From Flavobacterium branchiicola (lineage in GTDB: Bacteria > Bacteroidota > Bacteroidia > Flavobacteriales > Flavobacteriaceae): a DNA stretch of 64,000 nt. This document shows positions 25,449-33,172 of this stretch, piece after piece. The first letter of the stretch is position 1. The number at the start of each line of letters is the position of its first letter. The stretch spans positions 186,001 through 250,000 of the forward strand of contig NZ_JAGYWA010000004.1 of NCBI RefSeq assembly GCF_018383905.1, in the 5' to 3' direction. The notes beneath the pieces are model-generated. The model worked only from the letters and a program-made list of their open reading frames with translations, did no database searches and was not told where the DNA came from. A program made the translations under genes and the position numbers.

Positions 25449-25766
25449 TTAGTTTTCGATATAAATCCAGGCTATATCTCCCGAATGTAAAGTTACTTGA
25501 ACTCTTCTGTAAGCATTCGATTCAAATAAATCTACTTTTGCCAAATCTGAGGCTGAAACATTGAACACAACACCATGTATTACGTCTGCGGGGTTTTCGC
25601 TGGGAATTACAACAACGTAATCTGCCATTCCAAATTCTTCTTCTATTTTTAAACTTTTGAGTTTATAACCCAGTACCTGATCTGCTGTACCGGTTAATAC
25701 TCTATTAAAAATTTGCCTTTGAATTTCTTTTGATCTCAATGTTCCGTAAGAGAATAACTTTTCCAT
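25449..25766 (-). CDS. Gamma-glutamylcyclotransferase-like (AIG2) protein
   Basis: A 105-residue AIG2/GGCT-fold protein. The family start LFSYGTLRSKEIQRQIF is present, with a later acidic VDLFESNAYRRVQVTL. In that fold the Glu at LFESNAYRR is the usual catalytic residue. Members act on gamma-glutamyl amines or are of unknown role. It lies six bases after trpB in the operon and before the nitrilase. No link to tryptophan is known to me. Confidence 0.85.
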   Translation of the reverse strand: MEKLFSYGTLRSKEIQRQIFNRVLTGTADQVLGYKLKSLKIEEEFGMADYVVVIPSENPADVIHGVVFNVSASDLAKVDLFESNAYRRVQVTLHSGDIAWIYIEN

Positions 25767-25772
25767 AAAGTA

Positions 25773-26954
25773 TTACAATTTAAAATATTCGATATAATTA
25801 TCTAAATCTTTATCACCACGACCTGAAAGGCTGATTACCACAACATCTGTTGGTTTGAATTTTTTCTGATCCAAAACTGCAAAAGCGTGTGCACTTTCAA
25901 TCGCGGGAATAATTCCTTCTAGTTTTGTAAGCTGTAAACCTGCATTCATTGCATCATCATCTGTAACAGAGAAAAATTCTCCACGTCCGGTTTGTGCTAA
26001 ATGCGCGTGCAAAGGTCCAACTCCAGGGTAATCTAGTCCGGCAGAAATCGAATACGGTTCCGTAATCTGTCCGTCCGGAGTTTGCATTAAAAGGGTTTTA
26101 CAACCGTGAATAACGCCTACTTTTCCTAATTTACTCGTTGCCGCACTATGTCCGCTATCTACACCTTTTCCGGCAGCTTCAACAGCAATGATTCCAACTT
26201 CCGGTTCATGCAGAAAGTGATAATAAGTTCCTGCGGCATTACTTCCTCCACCAATGCAAGCTACAACATAATCCGGATTTTCACGCCCTTCTTTTTCTTT
26301 TAACTGCCATTTAATTTCTTCTGAAATAATGCTTTGAAAACGGGTTACCATATCCGGATAAGGATGTGGTCCAATTGCAGATCCAATAATGTAATGTGTA
26401 TCAACCGGATTATTAATCCAGTCACGAATTGCTTCGTTTGTAGCATCTTTTAATGTTCTTGATCCTGAAAGTGCAGGGCGAACTTCTGCACCCAGCATTT
26501 TCATACGGGCTACGTTTGGCGCCTGGCGTGCAATGTCAATTTCGCCCATGTAAACGATACAGTCTATTCCCATTAGAGCACAAACTGTTGCTGTTGCTAC
26601 ACCGTGTTGTCCGGCACCAGTTTCGGCAATAATTCTCTTTTTGCCAAGACGTTTCGCAAGTAAAATTTGTCCGATGGTGTTATTAACTTTATGCGCTCCG
26701 GTATGGTTTAAATCTTCTCTTTTTAGATAGATTTTGGTATTGTATTTTTCAGATAAACGATTGGCAAAATACAGTGGACTAGGGCGACCAACGTAATCTT
26801 TTAGCAATTGATTGAATTCTGCTTTAAAATCCGGTTCATCCATAATACTTAAGTATTTCTGGCGTAATTCTTCTACATTCGGATATAACATTTCGGGAAT
26901 GAAAGCTCCTCCAAATTCTCCGTAATATCCTTTTTCGTTGACGTTAAAACTCAT
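25773..26954 (-). CDS. trpB: Tryptophan synthase beta subunit
   Basis: A 393-residue PLP enzyme that condenses indole with serine to tryptophan. The PLP lysine is Lys89 in REDLNHTGAHKVNN. Other marks are GAGQHGVATATV, the phosphate-binding GGGSNA and the C-terminal ISLSGRGDKD. Standard length for TrpB1. It follows trpF by 11 bases and works as an alpha2-beta2 complex with TrpA, although two other genes separate trpB from trpA here. Confidence 0.97.
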   Translation of the reverse strand: MSFNVNEKGYYGEFGGAFIPEMLYPNVEELRQKYLSIMDEPDFKAEFNQLLKDYVGRPSPLYFANRLSEKYNTKIYLKREDLNHTGAHKVNNTIGQILLAKRLGKKRIIAETGAGQHGVATATVCALMGIDCIVYMGEIDIARQAPNVARMKMLGAEVRPALSGSRTLKDATNEAIRDWINNPVDTHYIIGSAIGPHPYPDMVTRFQSIISEEIKWQLKEKEGRENPDYVVACIGGGSNAAGTYYHFLHEPEVGIIAVEAAGKGVDSGHSAATSKLGKVGVIHGCKTLLMQTPDGQITEPYSISAGLDYPGVGPLHAHLAQTGRGEFFSVTDDDAMNAGLQLTKLEGIIPAIESAHAFAVLDQKKFKPTDVVVISLSGRGDKDLDNYIEYFKL

Positions 26955-26965
26955 TTTTTTAAAGT

Positions 26966-27598
26966 TTAAAAGTTTACAACTTCAAATTTGCGTTTGAAAT
27001 TGCTTAATAGATTTTTATTTTTTAACCCCGGTTCGATTTCAAATTTACTATTTATATCGACGGCATAAATGGGTAAATTGCTTTTTGAAATTTCTTCAAT
27101 GGCTTTTAATTCGTTCATTCCGATTCCGCCGCTCAAAAAGAAAGGTTTTTTGGAATTGTATTTTTTTAATATGGTCCAGTCGAAAGTTGTACCGTTTCCG
27201 CCAGGTAATTTTCCTTTGGTGTCGAACAGAAAATAGTCACAGACATCTTCAAAAGGTTTTATAATTTCGAAATCAAAATTCTCATCTGCTGAAAAGACTT
27301 TTATAATTTCGATTTTTTCAGCTAACTTATTTTTGAGATCTGAACAAAATTCGACAGATTCATTTCCGTGTAACTGAACGGCTTGTAAGTTGTGTTTTAT
27401 AACTTTTTCCAGAATTTCCTCCTGACTTTGATTTACAAAAACGCCAACTTTTTTAGTTGTACCAATAAGTTCCGGAATTTCTCCGTTACAATATCTCGCG
27501 GATTTTTCCCAGAAAATAAATCCCATATAATCGGGTAGGAGTGCACCTACTTCGAGTATGTTTTTGGGATATTTCATGCCGCATATTTTGAGTTTCAT
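26966..27598 (-). CDS. trpF: Phosphoribosylanthranilate isomerase
   Basis: A 210-residue TIM-barrel isomerase acting on phosphoribosylanthranilate. Catalytic Cys is in MKLKICGMKYP, and Asp in FLFDTKGKLPGGNGTTFDW; FLSGGIGMNEL and VDINSKFEIEPGLKN are family hallmarks. The ATG at 27598 is used rather than an upstream TTG. The gene is separated from trpC by a repeat-filled 165-base gap. Confidence 0.96.
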   Translation of the reverse strand: MKLKICGMKYPKNILEVGALLPDYMGFIFWEKSARYCNGEIPELIGTTKKVGVFVNQSQEEILEKVIKHNLQAVQLHGNESVEFCSDLKNKLAEKIEIIKVFSADENFDFEIIKPFEDVCDYFLFDTKGKLPGGNGTTFDWTILKKYNSKKPFFLSGGIGMNELKAIEEISKSNLPIYAVDINSKFEIEPGLKNKNLLSNFKRKFEVVNF

Positions 27599-27602
27599 TT
27601 TT

Positions 27603-27775
27603 TTTGGTGCTTTAAGCAATAGCAGTAAGCTTTAAGCTCTTTGCTTTGTGCTGATTTTTTTTGATGCTTTTTTAGCTTTAGGCAATAGGCTTTAAGCTTT
27701 TAGCTTGATGTTGATTTTTTTTTAAAGGCTTTTATTAAAAGCTTAAAGCCTACAGCTTACGGCTTACAGCTGACT
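27603..27775. repeat. GCTTTAAGC-type array hairpins
   Basis: The trpC-trpF gap is packed with imperfect repeats of GCTTTAAGC and CAGCTTA CGGCTTA CAGCTGA (7-nt period), with forward and inverted forms facing each other. The trpC stop codon (27764-27766) lies within the right-hand array. Confidence 0.75.
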
Positions 27776-28543
27776 GATAAAGTCAACAGCTGCTTGCCCT
27801 GCGTTGTCGGTTTTCATGAAGTTTTCTCCAATTAGGAAACCTTTGTAACCGTAAGGTTTAAGTTCCTGGATCGCTTCGATAGATGAGATTCCGCTTTCTG
27901 AAACTTTTACAAATTCATCCGGAATCTGTGACGCCAGTTCTTTGCTGAAATCCAGACTTACTTCGAATGTTTTTAGGTTTCGGTTGTTTACGCCAATCAT
28001 ATCTAAAGTTGGCATAATTGATTTTTCCAGTTCTTCCTGATTGTGAACTTCTAATAAAACTTCTAAACCTAAGCTTTTTGCGAATTCAGATAATGATTTG
28101 ATTTCTTCACGGGTTAAAACCGCAGCAATTAATAAAATCAAATCGGCTCCATGTGCTTTTGCTTCTAAAATCTGATATTCATCTACAATAAATTCTTTTC
28201 GCAACAGCGGAATATTTACTGAAGCCCTTGCTAAAAGTAAATCGTCAAGTGAACCTCCAAAATATTTTCCGTCTGTTAAAACCGAGATTCCGCAAGCGCC
28301 TGCATTTTCATATCCTTTTACCACTTCTTCAACCGTAAAATTATTGTTGATAATTGATTTTGAAGGAGAACGACGTTTGTGTTCGGCTATAATTCCGGAA
28401 TTACTATCTCTTAAATTCTGACTAAGAGATATAGTTTGTTTTCCAAAAAATACTGAAGCTTCTAGCTGAGAAACCGGAATGATTGATTTCTTTAGAATTA
28501 CTTCTCGTTTTTTGTCTATAATTATTTTATCTAAAATATTCAT
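27764..28543 (-). CDS. trpC: Indole-3-glycerol phosphate synthase
   Basis: A 259-residue TIM-barrel enzyme that closes the indole ring. Typical segments are ILDKIIIDKKREV, IIAEHKRRSPSKSIIN with the catalytic Lys, SVLTDGKYFGGSLDDL, PLLRKEFIVDEYQI, IGVNNRNLKTFEV and VSESGISS. It is monofunctional, not fused to TrpF. The ATG at 28543 is used; a GTG 15 bases upstream is less likely. Confidence 0.97.
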   Translation of the reverse strand: MNILDKIIIDKKREVILKKSIIPVSQLEASVFFGKQTISLSQNLRDSNSGIIAEHKRRSPSKSIINNNFTVEEVVKGYENAGACGISVLTDGKYFGGSLDDLLLARASVNIPLLRKEFIVDEYQILEAKAHGADLILLIAAVLTREEIKSLSEFAKSLGLEVLLEVHNQEELEKSIMPTLDMIGVNNRNLKTFEVSLDFSKELASQIPDEFVKVSESGISSIEAIQELKPYGYKGFLIGENFMKTDNAGQAAVDFISQL

Positions 28544-28551
28544 TTTGTGTT

Positions 28552-28622
28552 GTTTCACGTTTCACGTTTCATGTTTCAAGTTGTAGAACGTTCAAAACAA
28601 CCTGAAACCTGAAATTTGAAAC
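28552..28622. repeat. Heptamer array hairpin (GTTTCAN)
   Basis: Forward units GTTTCAC GTTTCAC GTTTCAT GTTTCAA (28552-28579) face inverted units CTGAAAC CTGAAAT TTGAAAC (28602-28622). The pair would fold as a hairpin in the trpD-trpC gap of the transcript. Confidence 0.85.
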
Positions 28623-28627
28623 AAATT

Positions 28628-29620
28628 TTAGTTACTTAATTCTTGTAATTTCTTCAATGCCTGATGCCCTTTTCCAGAAAATAAACTTTCTTTGGCTAAT
28701 TCAAATCCTTCTTGTGGAGAACATTTGTTAACTGTTGCGATTGCCATTGCGGCATTGGCACAAACCACATTATTTTGGGCTTCATTTCCTTTTCCGGAAA
28801 TGATATTGGTAAATATCTCTGCTGATTCCTCGATTGTTGTTCCGCCTTCGATTTCACTTTGTGCTAATAGTCGAACACCAAAATCTTGTGGATTCAGCAT
28901 GCCTTCCATATGGCTTGTGATGATTTTTGTTGGTCCTGTTAAAGAAATTTCGTCGTAACCGTCAAGTGAATGCAGGATAGTAAAATTTACGTCGGTATTT
29001 TGATATAGATAAGCATACATTCTTGCCAATTCTAAATTAAAAACACCAACCAATTGATTTTGTGGAAACGATGGATTAACCATTGGTCCTAACATATTGA
29101 AGAACGTTTTTACAGCTAATTCTTTTCTGATTGGTCCAACATGTTTCATTGCAGGGTGGAATAAAGGTGCGTGTAAAACACAAATTCCGGCCTGATCGAT
29201 GCATTTTTCTAAGAAGGAAGCTTCATTACTGAATTTAATTCCCATTTTTTCCATTACGTTGCTTGATCCTGAAATGGAGGAAACACCATAATTTCCGTGT
29301 TTGGCTACTTTTATCCCGGCGCCGGCGGCGATAAAAGAGGCTAAAGTTGAAATGTTGAACGTATCTTTTCCGTCACCACCTGTTCCGCATAAATCGATTG
29401 TATTGTAAGCTGATAAATCAACGCGGATGCATAATTCTAATAAAGCTTCGCGAAAGCCTGAAAGTTCGTCAATCGTAATGCTACGCATCATAAATACAGT
29501 CAAAAATGCCGAAATCTGACTCGGATTATATTGACCGCTTGAAATATTAATCAATACGTTTTTGGCTTCTTCTTTAGAAAGCACTTCGTGATTGATTAGT
29601 TTATTTAATATTGTTTTCAT
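28628..29620 (-). CDS. trpD: Anthranilate phosphoribosyltransferase
   Basis: A 330-residue enzyme that transfers phosphoribose from PRPP to anthranilate. Signature GTGGDGKDTFNIST is the PRPP-binding loop; KHGNYGVSSISGSSNVME and KTFFNMLGPMVNP are other family hallmarks. Full family length, monofunctional. In the operon it lies between the GNAT gene and trpC. Confidence 0.96.
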   Translation of the reverse strand: MKTILNKLINHEVLSKEEAKNVLINISSGQYNPSQISAFLTVFMMRSITIDELSGFREALLELCIRVDLSAYNTIDLCGTGGDGKDTFNISTLASFIAAGAGIKVAKHGNYGVSSISGSSNVMEKMGIKFSNEASFLEKCIDQAGICVLHAPLFHPAMKHVGPIRKELAVKTFFNMLGPMVNPSFPQNQLVGVFNLELARMYAYLYQNTDVNFTILHSLDGYDEISLTGPTKIITSHMEGMLNPQDFGVRLLAQSEIEGGTTIEESAEIFTNIISGKGNEAQNNVVCANAAMAIATVNKCSPQEGFELAKESLFSGKGHQALKKLQELSN

Positions 29621-29629
29621 TTTTTTTAA

Positions 29630-29724
29630 GATTCTAAGTTGCTAAGGTTCTGAGATACTAAGTTTTTTGTTTCAGGTTTCGGGTTCTGTGCGAACTTGAA
29701 ACTTATAACTTGAAACGTGAAACT
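29630..29724. repeat. Octamer array followed by GAAAC heptamers
   Basis: The units GATTCTAA GTTGCTAA GGTTCTGA GATACTAA (29630-29661) are followed by a GTTTC...GAAAC inverted region to about 29724, in the GNAT-trpD gap. Confidence 0.82.
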
Positions 29725-29728
29725 TTTT

Positions 29729-30136
29729 TCAATGTTCATTTCCTTGATAAATCCACATTGGCTCTGTTTTTCCGGCTCTTTCAAAACCGTTCTTTTTATA
29801 AAAATCAACTGATTTTCCGTCAGCTGTGAGCATTTGCATGTGAAAGTGTTTGTACTTCTCCTGCATTTTATCCAAAATCAATTTTCCAATTCCTTTTCCC
29901 TGATATTCCGGAAGCACCAATAAATGTGGATAATAAACGGTTAAGAATCCATCGGAAATTGCATTTCCAAGTCCGATGAGCTTTTTGCCTTCCCAAGCCG
30001 TTACTAATGTTTCCGAATTTAAAAGACCATTATATAGTTCGTTTGGTTTACTTGCTGAACTCCATTCGTTTGCTTTGTATAAGATTAGAATGTCGTCAAT
30101 ACTTATTTCTCGGGTTTCTGAAATTGTTATTTCCAT
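29729..30136 (-). CDS. GNAT family N-acetyltransferase
   Basis: An approximately 135-residue GNAT-fold acetyltransferase with the acetyl-CoA loop LLVLPEYQGKGIGKLILDKM and the C-terminal DFYKKNGFERAG. The ATG at 30136 (MEITISETREIS) is preferred because the alternative at 30160 lies in a repeat. It sits inside the trp operon between trpG and trpD; its acceptor is unknown and it is not part of the pathway. Similar insertions are found in other flavobacterial trp operons, as far as I recall. Confidence 0.87.
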   Translation of the reverse strand: MEITISETREISIDDILILYKANEWSSASKPNELYNGLLNSETLVTAWEGKKLIGLGNAISDGFLTVYYPHLLVLPEYQGKGIGKLILDKMQEKYKHFHMQMLTADGKSVDFYKKNGFERAGKTEPMWIYQGNEH

Positions 30137-30156
30137 TGATTTTGTTTTTGGTTGTT

Positions 30157-30205
30157 TCATGTTTCAAGTTTCACGTTCCAACAACTTGAAACTTGAAACA
30201 TGAAA
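30157..30205. repeat. GTTTCA heptamer hairpin
   Basis: Forward GTTTCATGTTTCAAGTTTCA faces TTGAAACTTGAAACATGAAA over a short loop; it fills the trpG-GNAT gap. Confidence 0.8.
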
Positions 30206-30216
30206 CAAAAGTTTTT

Positions 30217-30783
30217 TTAACTGTTAATCCAGTTCTCTAAAATCCTTTTTCCATTTGGAGTCAGAACACTTTCCGGGTGAAACTGAACGCCTCTAACATC
30301 ATAATTTTTGTGTCTTAACGACATAATTTGTCCGTTTTGGTCTATTGAAGTTGCTTCTAAAACATCCGGCAAATTGGCATCTACAACCCACGAATGATAT
30401 CTTCCCACTTCAAATTCGTTTCCTAAACCTTCAAATAAAATTTCATCTGAAACTACCGTTTTTACATTTGTTGCAACACCATGATAGACTTTATCAAGAT
30501 TTGAAAGTGTTCCGCCAAATACTTCACCAATAGCCTGTTGTCCTAAACAAACTCCCAAAATGCTTTTTGTTGGACTGTATTTTTGTATTACCGCTTTCAG
30601 TAAACCTGCTTCATCAGGAACTCCTGGTCCCGGAGAAAGTAATATTTTTTCGAAAGAAGCGATTTCGTCGATATCAAATTCGTCGTTTCTGTAAACAGTA
30701 ACTTCGCAATTTAAATCTTCTAAATAGTGCACTAAATTATAAGTGAAACTATCGTAATTGTCTATAACTAATATTTTTTTCAT
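30217..30783 (-). CDS. trpG: Anthranilate synthase glutamine amidotransferase subunit
   Basis: A 188-residue class I glutamine amidotransferase. The nucleophile is Cys79 in ILGVCLGQQAIGE, and His and Glu are in VRGVQFHPESVLTPNGK. It supplies ammonia to TrpE. The same protein family includes PabA, but its place in the trp operon supports TrpG; a dual role in folate synthesis is possible. Confidence 0.95.
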   Translation of the reverse strand: MKKILVIDNYDSFTYNLVHYLEDLNCEVTVYRNDEFDIDEIASFEKILLSPGPGVPDEAGLLKAVIQKYSPTKSILGVCLGQQAIGEVFGGTLSNLDKVYHGVATNVKTVVSDEILFEGLGNEFEVGRYHSWVVDANLPDVLEATSIDQNGQIMSLRHKNYDVRGVQFHPESVLTPNGKRILENWINS

Positions 30784-30793
30784 TTTTTCTTGA

Positions 30794-30892
30794 GGTTCTA
30801 AGTTGCTAAGGTTCTGAGATTCTAAGTTTCATTAACTTGACCCGAGCGATAGCGAACTGGCGAAGCAAACTTGAAACAAAGAAAACCTGAAA
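30794..30892. repeat. Octamer array and heptamer region with 27-bp insert
   Basis: The array GGTTCTAA GTTGCTAA GGTTCTGA GATTCTAA is at 30794-30825. At 30841-30867 a 27-base segment (CCCGAGCGATAGCGAACTGG then CGAAGCA) is flanked by direct repeats AACTTGA (30834-30840 and 30868-30874). Similar inserts are at 31425-31451 and about 48779-48804. Confidence 0.8.
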
Positions 30893-30900
30893 CTAAATTT

Positions 30901-31344
30901 TTATTTTTCTCGAACGTACTTTTCAGTAATGATTCGGTTAATGCCTAATTTTTCTACTTTTTCGATTCCTTTTTGAATAAGTGTATCATTTTGAACTTTT
31001 ACAACAAATTCAAATTTGTTATTTTCCCATTGTCTATTATTAAAAAACTCCAGGTTTTCAGTATAAATACTGTCCTTTAAAGTATATTTTCCGCCTCCGC
31101 CAAAAAATACTGCATTGGTTGAATCTTTACCATTATTTAAATCATGATTAAAAAAAGCAAAATGGGAATCGTTTATAATTTTAATCATTTTTGTTTTTGA
31201 ATTGAAAGTCGAAAAAGTAGAATCTTTTTCGGTTGTTTCGGCAGATATTAGGCGCCAGGTTCCTTCAATAGGGTTTTGCTTTTTATCTGAATTACAAGAT
31301 GTCATGGTAATGATTAAAATTAAAATAGATACTGCTTTTTTCAT
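30901..31344 (-). CDS. Lipocalin-like lipoprotein of unknown function
   Basis: A 147-residue lipoprotein. The lipobox is MTSC near residue 17, followed by a mostly beta sequence starting IEGTWRLISAETTEK, resembling lipocalin-like or DUF4488-like domains. I do not recognise a specific function. It sits between trpE and trpG in the trp operon, with repeats on both sides, so it would be transcribed with tryptophan biosynthesis. Confidence 0.75.
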   Translation of the reverse strand: MKKAVSILILIITMTSCNSDKKQNPIEGTWRLISAETTEKDSTFSTFNSKTKMIKIINDSHFAFFNHDLNNGKDSTNAVFFGGGGKYTLKDSIYTENLEFFNNRQWENNKFEFVVKVQNDTLIQKGIEKVEKLGINRIITEKYVREK

Positions 31345-31377
31345 GGTTTTTATGGTATTTATGGTTTGTTGTTAATT

Positions 31378-31466
31378 GTTTCAAGTTTCAGGTTTCAGGT
31401 TTGCTTGGCGTTCCAACAACTTGACCCGAGCGATAGCGAACAGGCGAAGCAAACTTTAAACCTGAA
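31378..31466. repeat. GTTTC heptamers with a second 27-bp insert
   Basis: Forward GTTTCAAGTTTCAGGTTTCAGG and reverse CCTGAAAC frame a second copy of the GAGCGATAGCGAACAGGCGA insert (31425-31451), flanked by AACTTGA and AACTTTA. It fills the gap between the lipoprotein gene and trpE. Confidence 0.8.
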
Positions 31467-31477
31467 ACAAAAAAAAC

Positions 31478-32878
31478 TTATATATTTTCTGCCATTTCCA
31501 GGGCTGTGTTTAATGCTCTTAATTTATTATAAACTTCCTGCATTTCGCTTTCTTCATCAGAACTTGCTACGATTCCGGCTCCCGCCTGACAATGTAATTG
31601 ATGATTTTTAGAAAGGAATGTTCGAATCATAATAGCGTGATTAAAGTTTCCGTCAAAATCCATTACACCAATTGCTCCTCCGTAGAAATTACGATTTGTT
31701 TTTTCGTAATCTTCAATCAATTGCATTGCTCTGTGTTTTGGCGCTCCGCTTAAAGTTCCTGCCGGAAAAGTATCGGCAACTACCTGCATGGTTGTCGCTT
31801 TATCATGTAAATGTCCGGTCACTTTTGATACTAAATGAATTACGTGAGAGAAAAACTGAACTTCTCTATATTTCTCTACATTTACATCATGTCCATTTCG
31901 GCTTAAATCATTTCTGGCCAAATCAACGAGCATAACGTGCTCGCTGTTTTCTTTTTTATCTTCTGATAATTCTTTGGCTAAAAGCGCATCTCGTTCATCA
32001 TTTCCGGTTCTTTTAAAAGTTCCGGCGATTGGGTGAATTTCGGCTTTTCTGTTTTTTACGATAATTTGTGCTTCGGGCGAAGACCCAAAAATTTTGAAAT
32101 CTCCATAATCAAAAAAGAAGAGGTAAGGAGATGGGTTTATACTTCTTAAAGCGCGATAAACATTAAATTCATCACCTTTAAAACCTTGCGTGAAACGACG
32201 TGACAGAACCAATTGGAAAACGTCTCCTCTAAAACAATGTTTTTTTGCCAAAGCTACATTGTGTTTGAATTCTTCATCGGTTAAATTAGAGTAGCCTTCA
32301 CCTTCTTTAGTAAATTTATATAGAGCAATATTTCTGGATTGTAATAGTTGTTCAATTTCCGAGATATTGTTTCTGTCATCAACACTATGGCAAAAAATGT
32401 ACGCTTCGTTTTTGAAGTGATTTATGGCAATGATGTTTTGATAAACGGCATAAAACATATCCGGAATTGAAGTTGCAGTATCTTTTTTTGCAATTGAAAC
32501 TTTCTCAAAATAACGAACAGCATCATAAGAAATGTAGCCAAATAATCCGTTATTAATGAATTTAAAATCGTTTTTCTCTGATTTAAACTGATTCGAAAAT
32601 TCCTGAATTACTTGAGGAATATTTGTTGAAGCATCTATAGAAATTGTTTCTGATGTTCCGTCAGGAAATGTTTTTGAGATTACTTCATTTTCTATTTTGA
32701 TTGTTGCAATAGGGTTGCAGCAAACATAAGAGAAACTATTGTCATTTCCGTGATAATCACTACTTTCTAGTAATAAACTATTAGGGAATTTATCTCTTAT
32801 TTTAAAATAAATACTTACTGGCGTAATGGTGTCAGCCAGAATTTGTTTGTAGTGTGTGTTTAGTATAAAAGGTTTCAA
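31478..32878 (-). CDS. trpE: Anthranilate synthase component I
   Basis: A 466-residue chorismate-using enzyme, first in the pathway. The feedback-inhibition motif LLLESSDYHGND (about residues 36-45) is present. Catalytic regions are GDVFQLVLSRRF, GSSPEAQIIVKNRKAEIHPIAGTFKRTG, HVMLVDLARNDLSR and DTFPAGTLSGAPKHRAMQ. In-frame stops show that translation must begin at TTG 32878, since no ATG or GTG is available nearby, which would lower initiation. It is the first structural gene after the attenuator. Confidence 0.94.
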   Translation of the reverse strand: MKPFILNTHYKQILADTITPVSIYFKIRDKFPNSLLLESSDYHGNDNSFSYVCCNPIATIKIENEVISKTFPDGTSETISIDASTNIPQVIQEFSNQFKSEKNDFKFINNGLFGYISYDAVRYFEKVSIAKKDTATSIPDMFYAVYQNIIAINHFKNEAYIFCHSVDDRNNISEIEQLLQSRNIALYKFTKEGEGYSNLTDEEFKHNVALAKKHCFRGDVFQLVLSRRFTQGFKGDEFNVYRALRSINPSPYLFFFDYGDFKIFGSSPEAQIIVKNRKAEIHPIAGTFKRTGNDERDALLAKELSEDKKENSEHVMLVDLARNDLSRNGHDVNVEKYREVQFFSHVIHLVSKVTGHLHDKATTMQVVADTFPAGTLSGAPKHRAMQLIEDYEKTNRNFYGGAIGVMDFDGNFNHAIMIRTFLSKNHQLHCQAGAGIVASSDEESEMQEVYNKLRALNTALEMAENI

Positions 32879-32922
32879 AGTATGTTGTTTTTAGGTTTTA
32901 ATATTTTCGTTTAAGTTTTGAC

Positions 32923-32955
32923 CAAAAAAAAAGGCTTGTCGTGATGACAAGCCTT
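32923..32955 (-). terminator. trp attenuator terminator
   Basis: The stem AAGGCTTGTC/GACAAGCCTT with a 5-nt loop is followed on the minus strand by nine T. It lies between the leader peptide and trpE and is the terminator of a transcription attenuator. Confidence 0.92.
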
Positions 32956-32993
32956 TTATATTTATAGTTTTACAGTACCATAGGAAGCTTCGT

Positions 32994-33050
32994 TCACGAC
33001 GTTTGACGTAAATTCTTCCACCACCAAGTATTGTTCATTAATGTTTTCAT
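32994..33050 (-). CDS. trpL: trp operon leader peptide
   Basis: An 18-codon ORF encoding MKTLMNNTWWWKNLRQTS with three consecutive Trp codons (33018-33026) and a TGA stop. It lies about 120 bases before trpE and 40 bases before the attenuator terminator. Alternative pairings can be traced by eye: GGAAG (33015-33019), at the last Trp codon, with CTTCC (32983-32987); AAGCTT (32985-32990) with AAGGCTT (32949-32955); and the terminator stem. Stalling at the Trp codons would free the middle segment to form the antiterminator. Confidence 0.93.
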   Translation of the reverse strand: MKTLMNNTWWWKNLRQTS

Positions 33051-33067
33051 ATCTTATTTTGTTATGA

Positions 33068-33075
33068 CAAAGATA
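33068..33075 (-). promoter_or_regulatory. Putative -7 box of the trp operon promoter
   Basis: On the minus strand this reads TATCTTTG, matching TAnnTTTG, 17 bases before the leader ATG. No good -33 TTG is found at the expected spacing, so only the -7 element is proposed. Confidence 0.5.
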
Positions 33076-33172
33076 TAAATGTAATTTGAATTAGAATACA
33101 TAAAATTTCAAAAAAAACTTTTTAATTTTTCAAAATTTGTTAAATTTTAAAATACAGAAGTACTACAATGCC

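Noticed and set aside
29626..29808. 60-residue ORF in the trpD-GNAT gap
   Set aside because: It is translated from repeats and the GNAT 3' end, and the frame has no conserved signature.
32923..33050. T-box or TRAP-type control of trp
   Set aside because: There is no specifier loop/T-box consensus or NAG repeat set; the Trp-rich leader ORF explains the site better.
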